Numbered from the stretch's first letter, positions 50,721 to 60,368 are shown. The stretch: 64,000 bases of DNA from Flavobacteriales bacterium UBA852 (GCA_002295925.1 DBGO01000001.1:20735-84734); one strand, 5' to 3'. A program made the numbers and translations. The notes: a model not told the origin generated them from the letters alone.

Positions 50721-52463
50721 TTGGTGAAATTACATTTTTCCATACTATTTATTTTTTTGCCTTTCTTTTTGTTGGCAGACAACAAAGAAAAAGAAGCAGA
50801 TAATTTGTTTAAGCATCATCAATACGAAAATGCCCTTACAATTTATAAAGAACTGTTAAGCGCAGATACCACTCAATACGATTTGTATTTCAAAATAGGA
50901 CTATGTTATTATAATATGCCCGAACAGGATAATCGGGCAACCTTAAATTTCGAGTCATACTTGCAACATACCGATTCCATTTATGAAGCATATTATTTGC
51001 TCGGAAAATTGTATCACAAAGCATATCGTTTTGACGAGGCAATGCAAAAATATAGTCAATATTTGCAAAGAGCCGAAAACGACCCCGAACTGAGCGATAA
51101 AATATTACATCAGATAGAAGAGAAAATTAAGCGCGAAATAGAGTATGCACAAAATGGTTTGGAATTGATTAATAACCCCAAACAAGTTTCTATTGAGAAC
51201 CTTGGTGCAGAAATAAATACTGAGTACAATGAATACGGTGCGGTTTTTTCAAGTGGTGAAAAAATGCTTGTGTTTACCGCCCGTTATCCGGAAAATAACA
51301 AAAGAGACGAAACTGGTGATTTCTATGAAGACATCTTTTATGTTACATTAGAGGAAGGTGATGTGTTTGATAATCCCAAAGCAGATACAATTGAAACTGA
51401 GAATGGTCTGGAAATAGTAAAATCTTTTAAATTTTCAAAACCCGTAAAATTCCGTAATGGTATCAATACACCCAAGCATGATGCTGCCATACAACTGACA
51501 CAAGACGGGAAAAAACTCTATATTTTTAGAGAAGGAGATATTTGGGTAACGCAAAAAAATGATACAGGTTGGACAGACCCCGTTAGAATAGAAGATAATA
51601 CAAAGTATTTTGAACCCTCAATTTTTATTTCAGCAGACGAACAAATTAAAATAATTGCCAGCGAAAGAGAAGGATCACTTGGCGGATTAGACTTGTTTTG
51701 GAGTAAAAAAGACGATAACGGACAGTGGTTGCCTTTTGAGAATATGGGGCCAAAAATTAACACACCCATGAATGAAGATTCGCCGTTTTTGTCTTTCAAC
51801 GATTCTACATTGTATTTTAGTTCTACCGGACACAACAGCATGGGAGAATACGATGTGTTTAAATCCACTTTAACCGATTCGGGGTGGAGCGAGCCTGTAA
51901 ATATGGGGTTCCCGATAAATTCACCGTCAAATGATATATTTTATTTTACAAATGATTTAGAAGATAAAGCTTATTTTTCGTCGGACCGTTCCGGGGGATA
52001 CGGGAAAATGGATATTTACCGTTTAAATTATGAAGACACTACATCCGGATTTGTTACCGTTTTGGATACCTCGTATGATTACAAAGAACTGCCGTTAGAC
52101 AGCAATTACAATAAGCAACTGTTGTTGGATGATTTTGAAGAAATACTGCGACTGTGGGGTGATGAAACAATGGAAGATTTGGTGTATAAAATTCAAATTG
52201 CAGCATTTAAAATTCCAAAAAACTTTAAAAGTGACCGTTTTAGAGATTTGGGAAAAATTGAACGATTGCACTTAGATGGCATAACCCGATTTATGGTTGG
52301 CGAGTTTCAAACGCTCAATGATGCCTATAAGTTTAGAAATTATGTGCGTGAAAAAGGTATTCCCGATGCATTTATTGTAGCCATCTATAAAGGGAAACGA
52401 GTGCTGTTGGAGGATTTGATTTTATCTAATTTTAAATCCCAAGCGTTAAAGATTAAAAAATAG
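50721..52463 (+). CDS. TPR and PD40 beta-propeller protein with a C-terminal SPOR-like domain
   Basis: This exported protein of about 580 residues starts at the TTG/GTG region near 50721 (VKLHFSILFIFLPFFLLA is the signal peptide); the frame runs further upstream without recognisable sequence. It has TPR repeats (about 20-130), PD40 blades (about 160-440, with DSPFLSFNDSTLYFSSTGHN and AYFSSDRSGGYGKMDIY), and a final domain around 490-575. In that domain YKIQIAAFKIPKNFKSD and GITRFMVGEFQTLNDAYKFRNYV resemble SPOR, which binds denuded peptidoglycan. It follows the PorE-like gene by 57 bases and shares the TPR-PD40 layout, so the two are diverged relatives. A structural role near T9SS is inferred. 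Confidence 0.78.
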   Translation: MVKLHFSILFIFLPFFLLADNKEKEADNLFKHHQYENALTIYKELLSADTTQYDLYFKIGLCYYNMPEQDNRATLNFESYLQHTDSIYEAYYLLGKLYHKAYRFDEAMQKYSQYLQRAENDPELSDKILHQIEEKIKREIEYAQNGLELINNPKQVSIENLGAEINTEYNEYGAVFSSGEKMLVFTARYPENNKRDETGDFYEDIFYVTLEEGDVFDNPKADTIETENGLEIVKSFKFSKPVKFRNGINTPKHDAAIQLTQDGKKLYIFREGDIWVTQKNDTGWTDPVRIEDNTKYFEPSIFISADEQIKIIASEREGSLGGLDLFWSKKDDNGQWLPFENMGPKINTPMNEDSPFLSFNDSTLYFSSTGHNSMGEYDVFKSTLTDSGWSEPVNMGFPINSPSNDIFYFTNDLEDKAYFSSDRSGGYGKMDIYRLNYEDTTSGFVTVLDTSYDYKELPLDSNYNKQLLLDDFEEILRLWGDETMEDLVYKIQIAAFKIPKNFKSDRFRDLGKIERLHLDGITRFMVGEFQTLNDAYKFRNYVREKGIPDAFIVAIYKGKRVLLEDLILSNFKSQALKIKK

Positions 52464-52515
52464 CATTTCCAGCTTCTTCAGGATTTGTTAGCGAGTTATT
52501 TACCTCTTATTCGTA

Positions 52516-53763
52516 TTAGTTAAATCTAATGGATTTTACCGGCGAAATTTTAGTAATTACCCATGATGGAAGCAATAAAACAACATAGCACAAAGCAAAC
52601 GTAATAATGTTTATCAATGTAATTTGAAGGACAGAGATGTCAATAGGAACTGTATCTACATAATATGACTCTTGCGGAAGCTTAATCAATTGAAAATGTT
52701 TTTGCAACAAAGCCAATCCAATGCCAATTATATTTCCCCACACCATTCCTTTAAGAATCAAATAAGAAGCTTGAATTAAAAAGACCTTTCGGATGAGCAT
52801 ATTGCCTGCACCAAGGGCTTTCATTATACCAATAAAATTTACTTTTTCAAGAATTAAAATAAACAACGCCGAAATTATATTTATGGCGGCAACAACAATC
52901 ATCAGTACAATAATGATTACCACATTGACATCTTGCAATTCGAGCCAGTTGAATATTTCGGGGTTTTTATCGCGCAAACTTGCCATATTCAGGTCGTAAG
53001 GAATTTCTTCATAAATCTTTTCATACGCTTTATCGAGCAAATCAAAATCGGACAAATAGATTTCGAAACCGCCAACTTGGTCATTGGTCCATTTGTTTCT
53101 TTTTCTGATATGCGCAATATCAATTAACGCAATGGCTTTATCGTAATGCTCCAGTCCGGTGTTGTATATTCCCGATATTTCAAAATCTTTTGGACGCAAA
53201 CTGCCGTCTTGCTGAACAAAATAAACGTAAATTTTTTCTCCTGTATGTAATTTAAGTTTGTCGGCAATGTATTTTGAAATGACAATTTTGTTATCCGGTT
53301 TATCAGGGTTAGCTTTAAAAACAGTTCCCTCGGTCATATTGTTTTCAAAAAACTGCCAGTCAAAATCTTGTGCAACACCTTTGGTTACAATGCCGTAAAT
53401 TTCTCCGTTTACCTTTATAATTGCCGGTTTGTATGCATATACTTGAATATGTTTTACTTCGGGCAATTTTTCAATACCTGGATAAAAATCTTGGTGAATA
53501 TCAATAGGCGTTGACTCAATGGTTTCTTGCGATGAATAAGCCGATACTTGATAATGCCCTGTAAATCCGCTTACTTTATTTCGGATTTCTTTCTGAAAGC
53601 CATTTACCACTGCCATCGCCAAAATCATAACGGCAATACCCAAAGTAATAGCCAAAATAGAAATTTTAATTACCGGTTTGGTGAATTTTTTGGCATTATT
53701 ATCGCTTTTGATAAGACGAGATGATATGTAAAATGGTAAATTTATAGCCGTAAATTTTAACAA
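52516..53763 (-). CDS. LolC/LolE-type ABC transporter permease (lipoprotein release)
   Basis: This 415-residue MacB/FtsX-family permease has one membrane helix near residues 35-55, a large periplasmic domain (about 60-265) and three helices at the end (about 280-310, 325-350, 375-400). Its layout fits LolC/LolE, which with the ATPase LolD extracts lipoproteins from the inner membrane. The N-terminal KPVIKISILAITLGIAVMI and the GFQKEI segment after helix 1 are typical. A single permease probably serves in place of the LolC-LolE pair. No lolD is adjacent. It is convergent with the SPOR gene and divergent from the NamZ-like gene. Confidence 0.82.
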   Translation of the reverse strand: MLKFTAINLPFYISSRLIKSDNNAKKFTKPVIKISILAITLGIAVMILAMAVVNGFQKEIRNKVSGFTGHYQVSAYSSQETIESTPIDIHQDFYPGIEKLPEVKHIQVYAYKPAIIKVNGEIYGIVTKGVAQDFDWQFFENNMTEGTVFKANPDKPDNKIVISKYIADKLKLHTGEKIYVYFVQQDGSLRPKDFEISGIYNTGLEHYDKAIALIDIAHIRKRNKWTNDQVGGFEIYLSDFDLLDKAYEKIYEEIPYDLNMASLRDKNPEIFNWLELQDVNVVIIIVLMIVVAAINIISALFILILEKVNFIGIMKALGAGNMLIRKVFLIQASYLILKGMVWGNIIGIGLALLQKHFQLIKLPQESYYVDTVPIDISVLQITLINIITFALCYVVLLLPSWVITKISPVKSIRFN

Positions 53764-53773
53764 AAGTAATCAA

Positions 53774-55006
53774 TTGAAAAAGTATTTCTTCATATTTCCA
53801 TTCTTATTGGCATTTCAATTTCTTTCGTGTCAAGAATCATCTAAGGCAAAAAGCAATAAACCCGATGAAGTTGAGCCAAAAGATGTTGAGTTAAGCCAAA
53901 AAAACAAAAAAATTGTTACCGGAGCAGAAAATACACAAGCATATTTTCCATTGTTGGAAAACAAAAAAATAGGCATTGTAGCCAATCAAACTTCTATCAT
54001 CGGGAAAAGGCATTTGGTTGATTCTTTATTGCACAGAGGTTTTGACGTAGTAAAAGTATTTAGCCCCGAACACGGTTTTAGAGGCAAAGCCGATGCCGGT
54101 GAAAAAGTGAATAACCAAACCGACAGTAAAACCGGTTTGCCCATTATTTCGTTATACGGAAAAAATAAAAAACCTACCGCAGCGCAATTAAAAGGATTAG
54201 ATGTAGTGGTTTTTGATTTGCAAGATGTAGGCGTAAGATTTTATACCTATATATCTACCTTGCACTATGTAATGGAGGCGTGTGCCGAAAGCAATATTCC
54301 GGTAATTGTTTTAGACAGGCCTAATCCCAATGCGTTTTATATAGACGGGCCGGTGCTGGACAGCAATTTTCGTTCATTTGTAGGAATGCACCCTGTTCCG
54401 GTGGTTTACGGAATAACTATTGGCGAATATGCCGGAATGATAAATGGCGAAAAGTGGCTGAAAAATAAAGTTCAAGCCGATTTAACCGTTGTGCCTTTGT
54501 TGCATTACACACACGATTCACTTTACAAATTACCTGTGCGACCTTCGCCCAATTTGCCCAATATGGCTTCGGTTTATTTGTATCCGAGTTTATGTTTTTT
54601 GGAAGGAACAAAAGTAAGCGTAGGACGCGGAACCGATTGGCCCTTTCAAGTAATTGGTTTTCCGAATTGCCCGGTTGGCGATTTTGAATTTACTCCTCAA
54701 CCCAATGAGGGAGCTAAAAATCCGAAATATAAAGGTGTGAAATGCCGTGGCTATGATTTACGAAAAGAAGGTGAGAAGTTTCCCGAAAAATACAAACAAT
54801 TGCAATTAAAATGGTTGCTCGAAATGTATAGCGCATTTCCCGAAAAAGAAAACTTTTTCCGTACGTCTTTCGATTTACTTGCCGGAACAGATGAACTGCG
54901 AAACCAATTGGTGCAAGGCAAAACCGAACAAGAAATAAAAGCAACTTGGCAACCCGGATTGCAGGAGTTTAAAAAAATCAGAGCAAAATATTTACTCTAT
55001 CCGTGA
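53774..55006 (+). CDS. DUF1343/NamZ-like lipoprotein (exo-beta-N-acetylmuramidase family, GH171)
   Basis: This 410-residue lipoprotein has a lipobox with Cys19 (FQFLSC). It starts at TTG (53774), because no ATG precedes the signal sequence. Typical DUF1343 segments are IGIVANQTSIIGKRHLVDSL, VFSPEHGFRG, VVFDLQDVGVRFYTYISTLHYV (quoted by start VVFDLQDVGVRFY), VLDRPNPN and LEGTKVSVGRGTDWPFQ. The characterised member NamZ removes terminal MurNAc from peptidoglycan fragments. The lipoprotein form would sit on the outer membrane or periplasmic face. It fits the wall-degrading enzymes elsewhere in the window, and the aspartate/glutamate residues in those segments are retained. Confidence 0.85.
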   Translation: MKKYFFIFPFLLAFQFLSCQESSKAKSNKPDEVEPKDVELSQKNKKIVTGAENTQAYFPLLENKKIGIVANQTSIIGKRHLVDSLLHRGFDVVKVFSPEHGFRGKADAGEKVNNQTDSKTGLPIISLYGKNKKPTAAQLKGLDVVVFDLQDVGVRFYTYISTLHYVMEACAESNIPVIVLDRPNPNAFYIDGPVLDSNFRSFVGMHPVPVVYGITIGEYAGMINGEKWLKNKVQADLTVVPLLHYTHDSLYKLPVRPSPNLPNMASVYLYPSLCFLEGTKVSVGRGTDWPFQVIGFPNCPVGDFEFTPQPNEGAKNPKYKGVKCRGYDLRKEGEKFPEKYKQLQLKWLLEMYSAFPEKENFFRTSFDLLAGTDELRNQLVQGKTEQEIKATWQPGLQEFKKIRAKYLLYP

Positions 55007-55018
55007 AAAGTTATATCG

Positions 55019-56839
55019 CTAACCAAGTGTAGAAAATTGAAGTTCCGAAAGTTTTTTATAAACACCGTTTTCTTTTTGTATCAATTCATCGTGTGTACCT
55101 TGTTCTATAACCTTTCCATTATCCAACACCAAAATATTTTTGGCATTTTTAATGGTTGATAAACGATGGGCAATAACAATCGATGTACGGTCTTTCATCA
55201 ATACGTCAAGTGCTTGTTGTACCAGTTTTTCGCTTTCCGAGTCCAAAGCAGAGGTGGCTTCGTCCAAAATAAGAATTTTAGGGTCTTTTAAAATGGCTCT
55301 GGCAATGGCAACTCGCTGACGCTGACCACCCGATAGTTGCACACCTCTGTCGCCAACAATGGTGTCAAATTTTTCGGGAAATGATTCAATAAATTCTAAT
55401 GCATTGGCTTTTTTCGCCGCTTCAAAAATTTCTTCATCAGTTGCGCCTGGTTTTCCGTAAGCAATATTTTCCTTTATGGAACCACCAAACAGCATTACCT
55501 CTTGCGGAACAATTGCCAACTGGCTGCGGTATTCCGTAAGGTCGAAAGATTTAATGTCTTTGCCGTCAACCGATATGGTGCCGGTATAATTTTCGTAAAA
55601 ACGGTAAATTAATTGCGTGATAGTTGATTTTCCGGCTCCCGAAGGTCCAACAATTGCAATTTGGTCGCCTTTGTTAGCGCTGAAAGTTACGCCTTTAAGC
55701 ACTTCAATATCTCTTCGCGAAGGATAGGCAAAATGAACATTATCAAAAGCAATATCGCCTTGAATCCGGTTTTTTATTTGAATTTTTTCCAAATGCACAT
55801 TTTCGGAAGGTTGCTCCAAAATATCCATTAATTTTTCAGATGCTCCAATGGCTTTTTGCAGTTGCGAATACAAATCGGCAATTCCGCCAAATGATACGCC
55901 TATAAATACCGAATAAAGAATGAATTTAAGCAATTCGCCCATGGTAATCCCTTCTTGAGGGTTAATTTCGTGTGCATTTACCATTTTTACACCATACCAA
56001 ATAATGGAAATAATTGCTCCAAACACACAAAATATAATGAATGAAACAAAGATGCCTCGCCAAAATGCGGCTTTGAGTGAAACTTTTATTACATCGTCCA
56101 TTTTTTTGCCATAGCGAAACAATTCATAGGCTTCATTGGCAAATGCCTTTACATTAACAATGCCGTTCAATACTTCTTCTACAATAGTGTTACTGTCGGC
56201 AATGTAATTTTGAGCTTCTTTAGAAAGTTTTTTTATAAATTTCCCGAAAAGAACAGCTATTAAAGCCACTACAGGAATAATGGATAGCATAAATAACGTT
56301 AAGCGTGGAGAAAGAATCAACAAAGCGGTTACACCAACCGAAACGGTAATAATTTGACGTAAAAATTCGGCAATGGTAACGGTAAATGTCTGTTGCAATA
56401 GCGATACATCATTGGCTATTCTGCTGGATAACTCTCCTGTTCTACGCGAAGAGAAAAAAGCCATAGGAGAGGTGAGCAGTTTTTTAAAGGTTTCTTTTCG
56501 AATGGCTGCCAATGCTTTTTGTGTAACTCTTTCAAATAAATAAATGCGTAGAAATGAAAAAATAGCGTTTAAGAAAAACAAAACAAATAATGCCAATGCA
56601 ATGTTGTTGATTTTTTCGGCTCGAGCATCAACCAAATCGCCCACAAGCCAAGGGAAAATCATAGTTGCCATACTTGACAACAATAAAATAAACAAGCCAA
56701 TGCCAAAAGTCAGCCGGTAAGGTTTTATAAATTGAAAAACCCGTAGTGCTTTACGCAAATTATCTTTATTGATTTTTACCTTTTTGAATGATTCGTCATC
56801 GTTTTCGTTACTTTTCTTCTTTCTTCCAAATCCGGCCAT
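55019..56839 (-). CDS. ABC exporter, fused membrane and ATPase half-transporter
   Basis: This 606-residue type IV half-transporter has a six-helix membrane domain (about 45-345) and an ATPase domain (about 360-600). The ATPase shows Walker A GPSGAGKST, the LSGGQRQRVAIARAI signature, Walker B ILILDEATSALD and the H-loop in VIAHRLSTI. It resembles MsbA-like lipid or peptide exporters; substrate cannot be inferred. It starts 7 bases after the TPR lipoprotein gene on the same strand and forms an operon with it. Confidence 0.9.
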   Translation of the reverse strand: MAGFGRKKKSNENDDESFKKVKINKDNLRKALRVFQFIKPYRLTFGIGLFILLLSSMATMIFPWLVGDLVDARAEKINNIALALFVLFFLNAIFSFLRIYLFERVTQKALAAIRKETFKKLLTSPMAFFSSRRTGELSSRIANDVSLLQQTFTVTIAEFLRQIITVSVGVTALLILSPRLTLFMLSIIPVVALIAVLFGKFIKKLSKEAQNYIADSNTIVEEVLNGIVNVKAFANEAYELFRYGKKMDDVIKVSLKAAFWRGIFVSFIIFCVFGAIISIIWYGVKMVNAHEINPQEGITMGELLKFILYSVFIGVSFGGIADLYSQLQKAIGASEKLMDILEQPSENVHLEKIQIKNRIQGDIAFDNVHFAYPSRRDIEVLKGVTFSANKGDQIAIVGPSGAGKSTITQLIYRFYENYTGTISVDGKDIKSFDLTEYRSQLAIVPQEVMLFGGSIKENIAYGKPGATDEEIFEAAKKANALEFIESFPEKFDTIVGDRGVQLSGGQRQRVAIARAILKDPKILILDEATSALDSESEKLVQQALDVLMKDRTSIVIAHRLSTIKNAKNILVLDNGKVIEQGTHDELIQKENGVYKKLSELQFSTLG

Positions 56840-56846
56840 TTATTTT

Positions 56847-57887
56847 TTAGTTTTTGGGTTCTATGTGATATTCTTTTCTGTCAAAGCGTTCCAAAGCCAA
56901 TGCGGCAGGAGTATACACCGGGTTGATTTCAAGTACTTTTTTATAGTCTTGCTCGGCACCTTCAATGTCTCCGGTCAGTTCTTTGCAGTATCCGCGATTA
57001 AACAAAGCTTTGTAATTGTTGGGTTCTATTTCCAATACTTTATTGAAATAATCCATTGCTATATCATACACATGCAAATACATTAAATGGATAAATCCCA
57101 AGTTGAATAAAGGATTGACTTGTTTTGGAAATTTCTCGTGCAATTCATTATACAACTCAATAGCTTTGTTGTATTGTCCTGTTTCCTGATAATAATACGC
57201 CAAGTTATATTTTGCCTGATAATCTTCGGGTTTTACCCTTAAAGCATTTTTAAAATAATCTTCTGCCAACGGATTGTTTTCAGCCTGCATTAAATAACCC
57301 AAAATAATATAAGCATCATACAATTCGTTGTTTTGCTCTACTGCCGTTTGAAAACTGCTAATAGCATTTGTTGTATCGCCCATTTTTAAAAAAGCATATC
57401 CTTTATTAAAATAAGCGCGATCGTTATACATATCTCTTTTAAGGGCTTCGTTGGCATATTTAAGCATGTCCTCGTAATAGCCGCCGTAATACATCAATTC
57501 GGATAACTTAATGTAACCGTTTGGGCTTTCTTCTTTTATTTTTGTAGCCTTCAGATAAGTTTTTTCGGCTTCTGTGCCGTTGCCTTTTTGAATGTATAAA
57601 TCACCTTTGTAGAGATAAAAATCTTCGTTTAAAGAATCCAGCTTCAGTGCTCTGTCAATATCTTGCAGGGCTTCATCTATCATTTTTTGATTGGCATAAA
57701 TTTGCGCCCGTTCGTAATATAATTCAGCATTATTTGGATCGTCTTTCAGTGCTTCGTTAACCTTTAAAAGAGAATTCTCCGTTTGTACGGAATCTGTTGA
57801 GTTCGTATTGCTTTGTTGGTCGGTAGGTTTGTTACCGCAGGCAAACAACGAAAATAGTATGATTATCAATAATAAACGATGAAACAT
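56847..57887 (-). CDS. TPR-repeat lipoprotein
   Basis: This 346-residue protein has a lipobox at Cys17 (LFSLFAC), a short Ser/Asn/Thr-rich spacer and then about nine tetratricopeptide repeats to the C-terminus. Examples of the repeat are NAELYYERAQIYANQKMIDEALQDIDRALKLD (start NAELYYERAQIYANQ) and NYKALFNRGYCKELTGD. It is a scaffold for protein-protein contacts, probably on the periplasmic face of the outer membrane. It is the upstream partner of the ABC exporter and has a TATTTTTG -7 box at 57905-57912 on the minus strand. Confidence 0.87.
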   Translation of the reverse strand: MFHRLLLIIILFSLFACGNKPTDQQSNTNSTDSVQTENSLLKVNEALKDDPNNAELYYERAQIYANQKMIDEALQDIDRALKLDSLNEDFYLYKGDLYIQKGNGTEAEKTYLKATKIKEESPNGYIKLSELMYYGGYYEDMLKYANEALKRDMYNDRAYFNKGYAFLKMGDTTNAISSFQTAVEQNNELYDAYIILGYLMQAENNPLAEDYFKNALRVKPEDYQAKYNLAYYYQETGQYNKAIELYNELHEKFPKQVNPLFNLGFIHLMYLHVYDIAMDYFNKVLEIEPNNYKALFNRGYCKELTGDIEGAEQDYKKVLEINPVYTPAALALERFDRKEYHIEPKN

Positions 57888-57904
57888 GATTGAGCAATTT
57901 GCTG

Positions 57905-57912
57905 CAAAAATA
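57905..57912 (-). promoter_or_regulatory. -7 box TATTTTTG for the TPR lipoprotein/ABC operon
   Basis: This minus-strand TAnnTTTG lies 18 bases upstream of the ATG at 57887 and faces the divergent TATCTTTG at 57951. Confidence 0.55.
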
Positions 57913-57950
57913 GTTATTTGTTTTGAGTAAGTAGTTGAATAATTTAAGTT

Positions 57951-57958
57951 TATCTTTG
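57951..57958 (+). promoter_or_regulatory. -7 box TATCTTTG for the aminotransferase gene
   Basis: This matches TAnnTTTG, 18 bases upstream of the ATG at 57976. Confidence 0.6.
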
Positions 57959-57975
57959 AATGAAAATTTATATTG

Positions 57976-59175
57976 ATGAGTTTAACCCAACGACAATTAT
58001 TTTTAAATCACTTGGCACAAACGTCCGATTTTCCGCTTGCCTTGGAAATTGAACATGCCGAGGGTGTTTATTTAACCGATACTTCCGGAAAAAAATATAT
58101 TGATTTAATATCAGGGATTTCGGTAAGCAATTTAGGACATCGTCATCCGCGAATTATAGAGGCGGTAAAAAAACAATTGGATTATTATACTTATTTAATG
58201 GTTTATGGTGAATATGTACAAAGTCCGCAAGTGCAACTTGCCAAGGCACTCGCCGAATTGCTTCCCGAGCCGTTGTCGTCGGTTTATTTGGTCAACTCGG
58301 GCAGCGAAGCCAACGAAGGAGCAATGAAGTTAGCCAAGCGCTACACAGGCAGAAGGGAAATGATTTCGTTCAATAAAGCTTACCATGGCAGCACTCAGGG
58401 GTGCTTGAGCATCATTGGCGATGACAGTTTTAAACAATCTTTCGAACCGCTTTTGCCCGAAACAAAAAGAATAAATTTTAATCAATTTGAAGAATTAACG
58501 CAAATTACAGAAAAAACGGCTTGTGTGGTTGTAGAGCCAATTCAAGGCGAAGCAGGAATTATTGCTCCCGAAAAAGATTATTTGAGAGCCCTGAGGGAAA
58601 GATGCACCGAAACCGGTGCATTACTTGTTTTTGACGAGGTACAAACCGGATTTGGACGTACAGGAAAGTTTTTTGCCATGGAGCATTTTAATGTAGTGCC
58701 TGATATTGTTACGTTTGCCAAAGGAATGGGCGGCGGATTTCCCATAGGTGCATTTGTAAGTTCCAAAAAGATTATGGATGCACTCAAAACCAACCCTATT
58801 TTGGGGCATATCACAACTTTTGGCGGACATCCGGTAAGTGCTGCCGCCGCTTTGGAAAATATAAATGTGCTGAAAGAAAATAAACCGGCTTTAATCGATT
58901 CTGCAGGTCATAAAAGTCAATTGTTTATTGAAAATATCAATCATCCTGCCATTAAAGATAAGCGTGCCTTCGGATTAATGATAGCCATAGAATTTGAGAG
59001 TTTTGATATCAATAAAAAAATTATTGATGCCTGCATTGCAAATGGTGTAATTACCGATTGGTTTTTGTTTAACGATAAAAGTTTGCGTATTGCTCCGCCG
59101 TTGATTATTACGGAAGAAGAAATTGAAAAAGCATGTTCAATAATTAATCGTTCAATTCAAGAAGTGTTGGGATAA
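57976..59175 (+). CDS. Class III PLP aminotransferase (acetylornithine/ornithine aminotransferase-like)
   Basis: This 399-residue, fold-type I, subgroup II aminotransferase shows NSGSEANEGAMKLAKRYTGR (phosphate-binding), EPIQGEAGI, VFDEVQTGFGRTGKFFA (Asp for PLP N1) and the PLP lysine in TFAKGMGGGFPIGAFV. Acetylornithine, ornithine, 4-aminobutyrate and related aminotransferases share this pattern, and substrate cannot be settled. The gene stands alone, without arginine biosynthesis neighbours. The ATG at 57976 is preferred to TTG three bases earlier. It is divergent from the TPR lipoprotein. Confidence 0.82.
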   Translation: MSLTQRQLFLNHLAQTSDFPLALEIEHAEGVYLTDTSGKKYIDLISGISVSNLGHRHPRIIEAVKKQLDYYTYLMVYGEYVQSPQVQLAKALAELLPEPLSSVYLVNSGSEANEGAMKLAKRYTGRREMISFNKAYHGSTQGCLSIIGDDSFKQSFEPLLPETKRINFNQFEELTQITEKTACVVVEPIQGEAGIIAPEKDYLRALRERCTETGALLVFDEVQTGFGRTGKFFAMEHFNVVPDIVTFAKGMGGGFPIGAFVSSKKIMDALKTNPILGHITTFGGHPVSAAAALENINVLKENKPALIDSAGHKSQLFIENINHPAIKDKRAFGLMIAIEFESFDINKKIIDACIANGVITDWFLFNDKSLRIAPPLIITEEEIEKACSIINRSIQEVLG

Positions 59176-59176
59176 A

Positions 59177-59740
59177 CTACTTGTTGTTATACATGCTCAT
59201 TGTGCGTGCCAAACCTATTGTTGTAAAGCTTTTGATTATTTCAATGCACACATTTATGCGTTCGGGTAATTTTTCTTGCTCTTCGGACGTCCATTCGCCA
59301 AGAACATAATTAACTTGTTTACCACGCGAAAATTCATTGCCTATCCCAAAACGCAAACGTGGAAATTGTTGTGTTCCGATAAGTTCTATGATACTTTTTA
59401 GCCCATTATGTCCGCCGTCGCTGCCTTTCCCTTTTAATCTCAGTTTGCCAAAAGGTAAAGCAATATCATCGGTGATAACCAATATTCTTTCTGCCGGTAT
59501 TTTTTCGGTTTCCATATAATAGCGCACTGCTTTTCCGCTTAAATTCATATAAGTAGTGGGCTTAATGCAAACTAAGGTGCGTCCTTTAAATTTGGTGGTT
59601 GCCGAAAAAGCATATCTGTCGGGTTCAAAAGAAAAGTTGGATGCTTTCGCAAAAGCATCCAACACTTTAAATCCTATATTGTGGCGCGTATTTTCGTATT
59701 CAGCGCCTATATTACCTAATCCTACAATTAGATATTTCAT
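59177..59740 (-). CDS. pth: Peptidyl-tRNA hydrolase
   Basis: This 187-residue enzyme releases peptidyl chains from tRNA after premature drop-off. The catalytic His20-type region is in YENTRHNIGFKVLDAFA. The VCIKPTTYMNLSGKAV and DDIALPFGKLRLKGKGSDGGHNGLKSI segments (ends quoted) are standard. It follows rplY by six bases. The order prs, rplY, pth is conserved in Bacteroidota. Confidence 0.95.
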   Translation of the reverse strand: MKYLIVGLGNIGAEYENTRHNIGFKVLDAFAKASNFSFEPDRYAFSATTKFKGRTLVCIKPTTYMNLSGKAVRYYMETEKIPAERILVITDDIALPFGKLRLKGKGSDGGHNGLKSIIELIGTQQFPRLRFGIGNEFSRGKQVNYVLGEWTSEEQEKLPERINVCIEIIKSFTTIGLARTMSMYNNK

Positions 59741-59746
59741 AAATTA

Positions 59747-60331
59747 TTACGCTTCTTCTGCTTCGGCAGCAGCTTTGTTTGCCATTGCAGCTCTACTCAT
59801 TTTCACTTGAACAATAACGGCGTTTGGCGCATCCAATACTTCTACACCTTTTACATCTACATCTTTTACTTTTACCGATTGCCCCAAGTCAACATTTGTA
59901 ATGTCAACAACGATAGATTCGGGTAAATCTGTCGGAAGACCTTTTACTGTAAGACGACGAGTAACTAAACGTAATTTACCCCCTTTTACAACTCCGGTAG
60001 AAATTCCTGTAAGCTCAACGGGTAATTTAACAATAGCTTTTTTATCGTCAAAAATTTGTTGAAAATCGGCATGCATTGGTGCATCGTTTACCGGATGATA
60101 TTGAACGTCTTTTAAAATAGTTTTATATTTTTTTCCGTCTATATCTATTTCAATGAAAAATACTTTGGGAGTATTAACGATTTTTTCAAACGGAATACGG
60201 TCTACTGAAAAATGAATATTTTCTTCGCCACCGTATAATACTGCCGGAACTTTTCCTTCTTTTCTAAGTTTGTTGGCTTCTTTAGTTCCGCTTGCATCGC
60301 GCAATGTTCCTTTAATTTCTACTGTTTTCAT
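59747..60331 (-). CDS. rplY: 50S ribosomal protein L25/CTC-type
   Basis: This 194-residue protein is of the TIGR00731 long form: an L25 domain (1-95, with EANKLRKEGKVPAVLYGG) that binds 5S rRNA, and a beta-rich CTC extension. The C-terminus is an alanine-rich acidic tail (KAAAEAEEA). It lies 37 bases downstream of prs and 6 bases upstream of pth. Confidence 0.94.
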   Translation of the reverse strand: MKTVEIKGTLRDASGTKEANKLRKEGKVPAVLYGGEENIHFSVDRIPFEKIVNTPKVFFIEIDIDGKKYKTILKDVQYHPVNDAPMHADFQQIFDDKKAIVKLPVELTGISTGVVKGGKLRLVTRRLTVKGLPTDLPESIVVDITNVDLGQSVKVKDVDVKGVEVLDAPNAVIVQVKMSRAAMANKAAAEAEEA

Positions 60332-60368
60332 CTGTTTATAAAATTTAATTTATTCTTATCGGTTTATA

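Noticed and set aside
51518..51868. 116-codon antisense frame in the SPOR gene
   Set aside because: Shadow of the plus-strand PD40 repeats; low-complexity product without family pattern.
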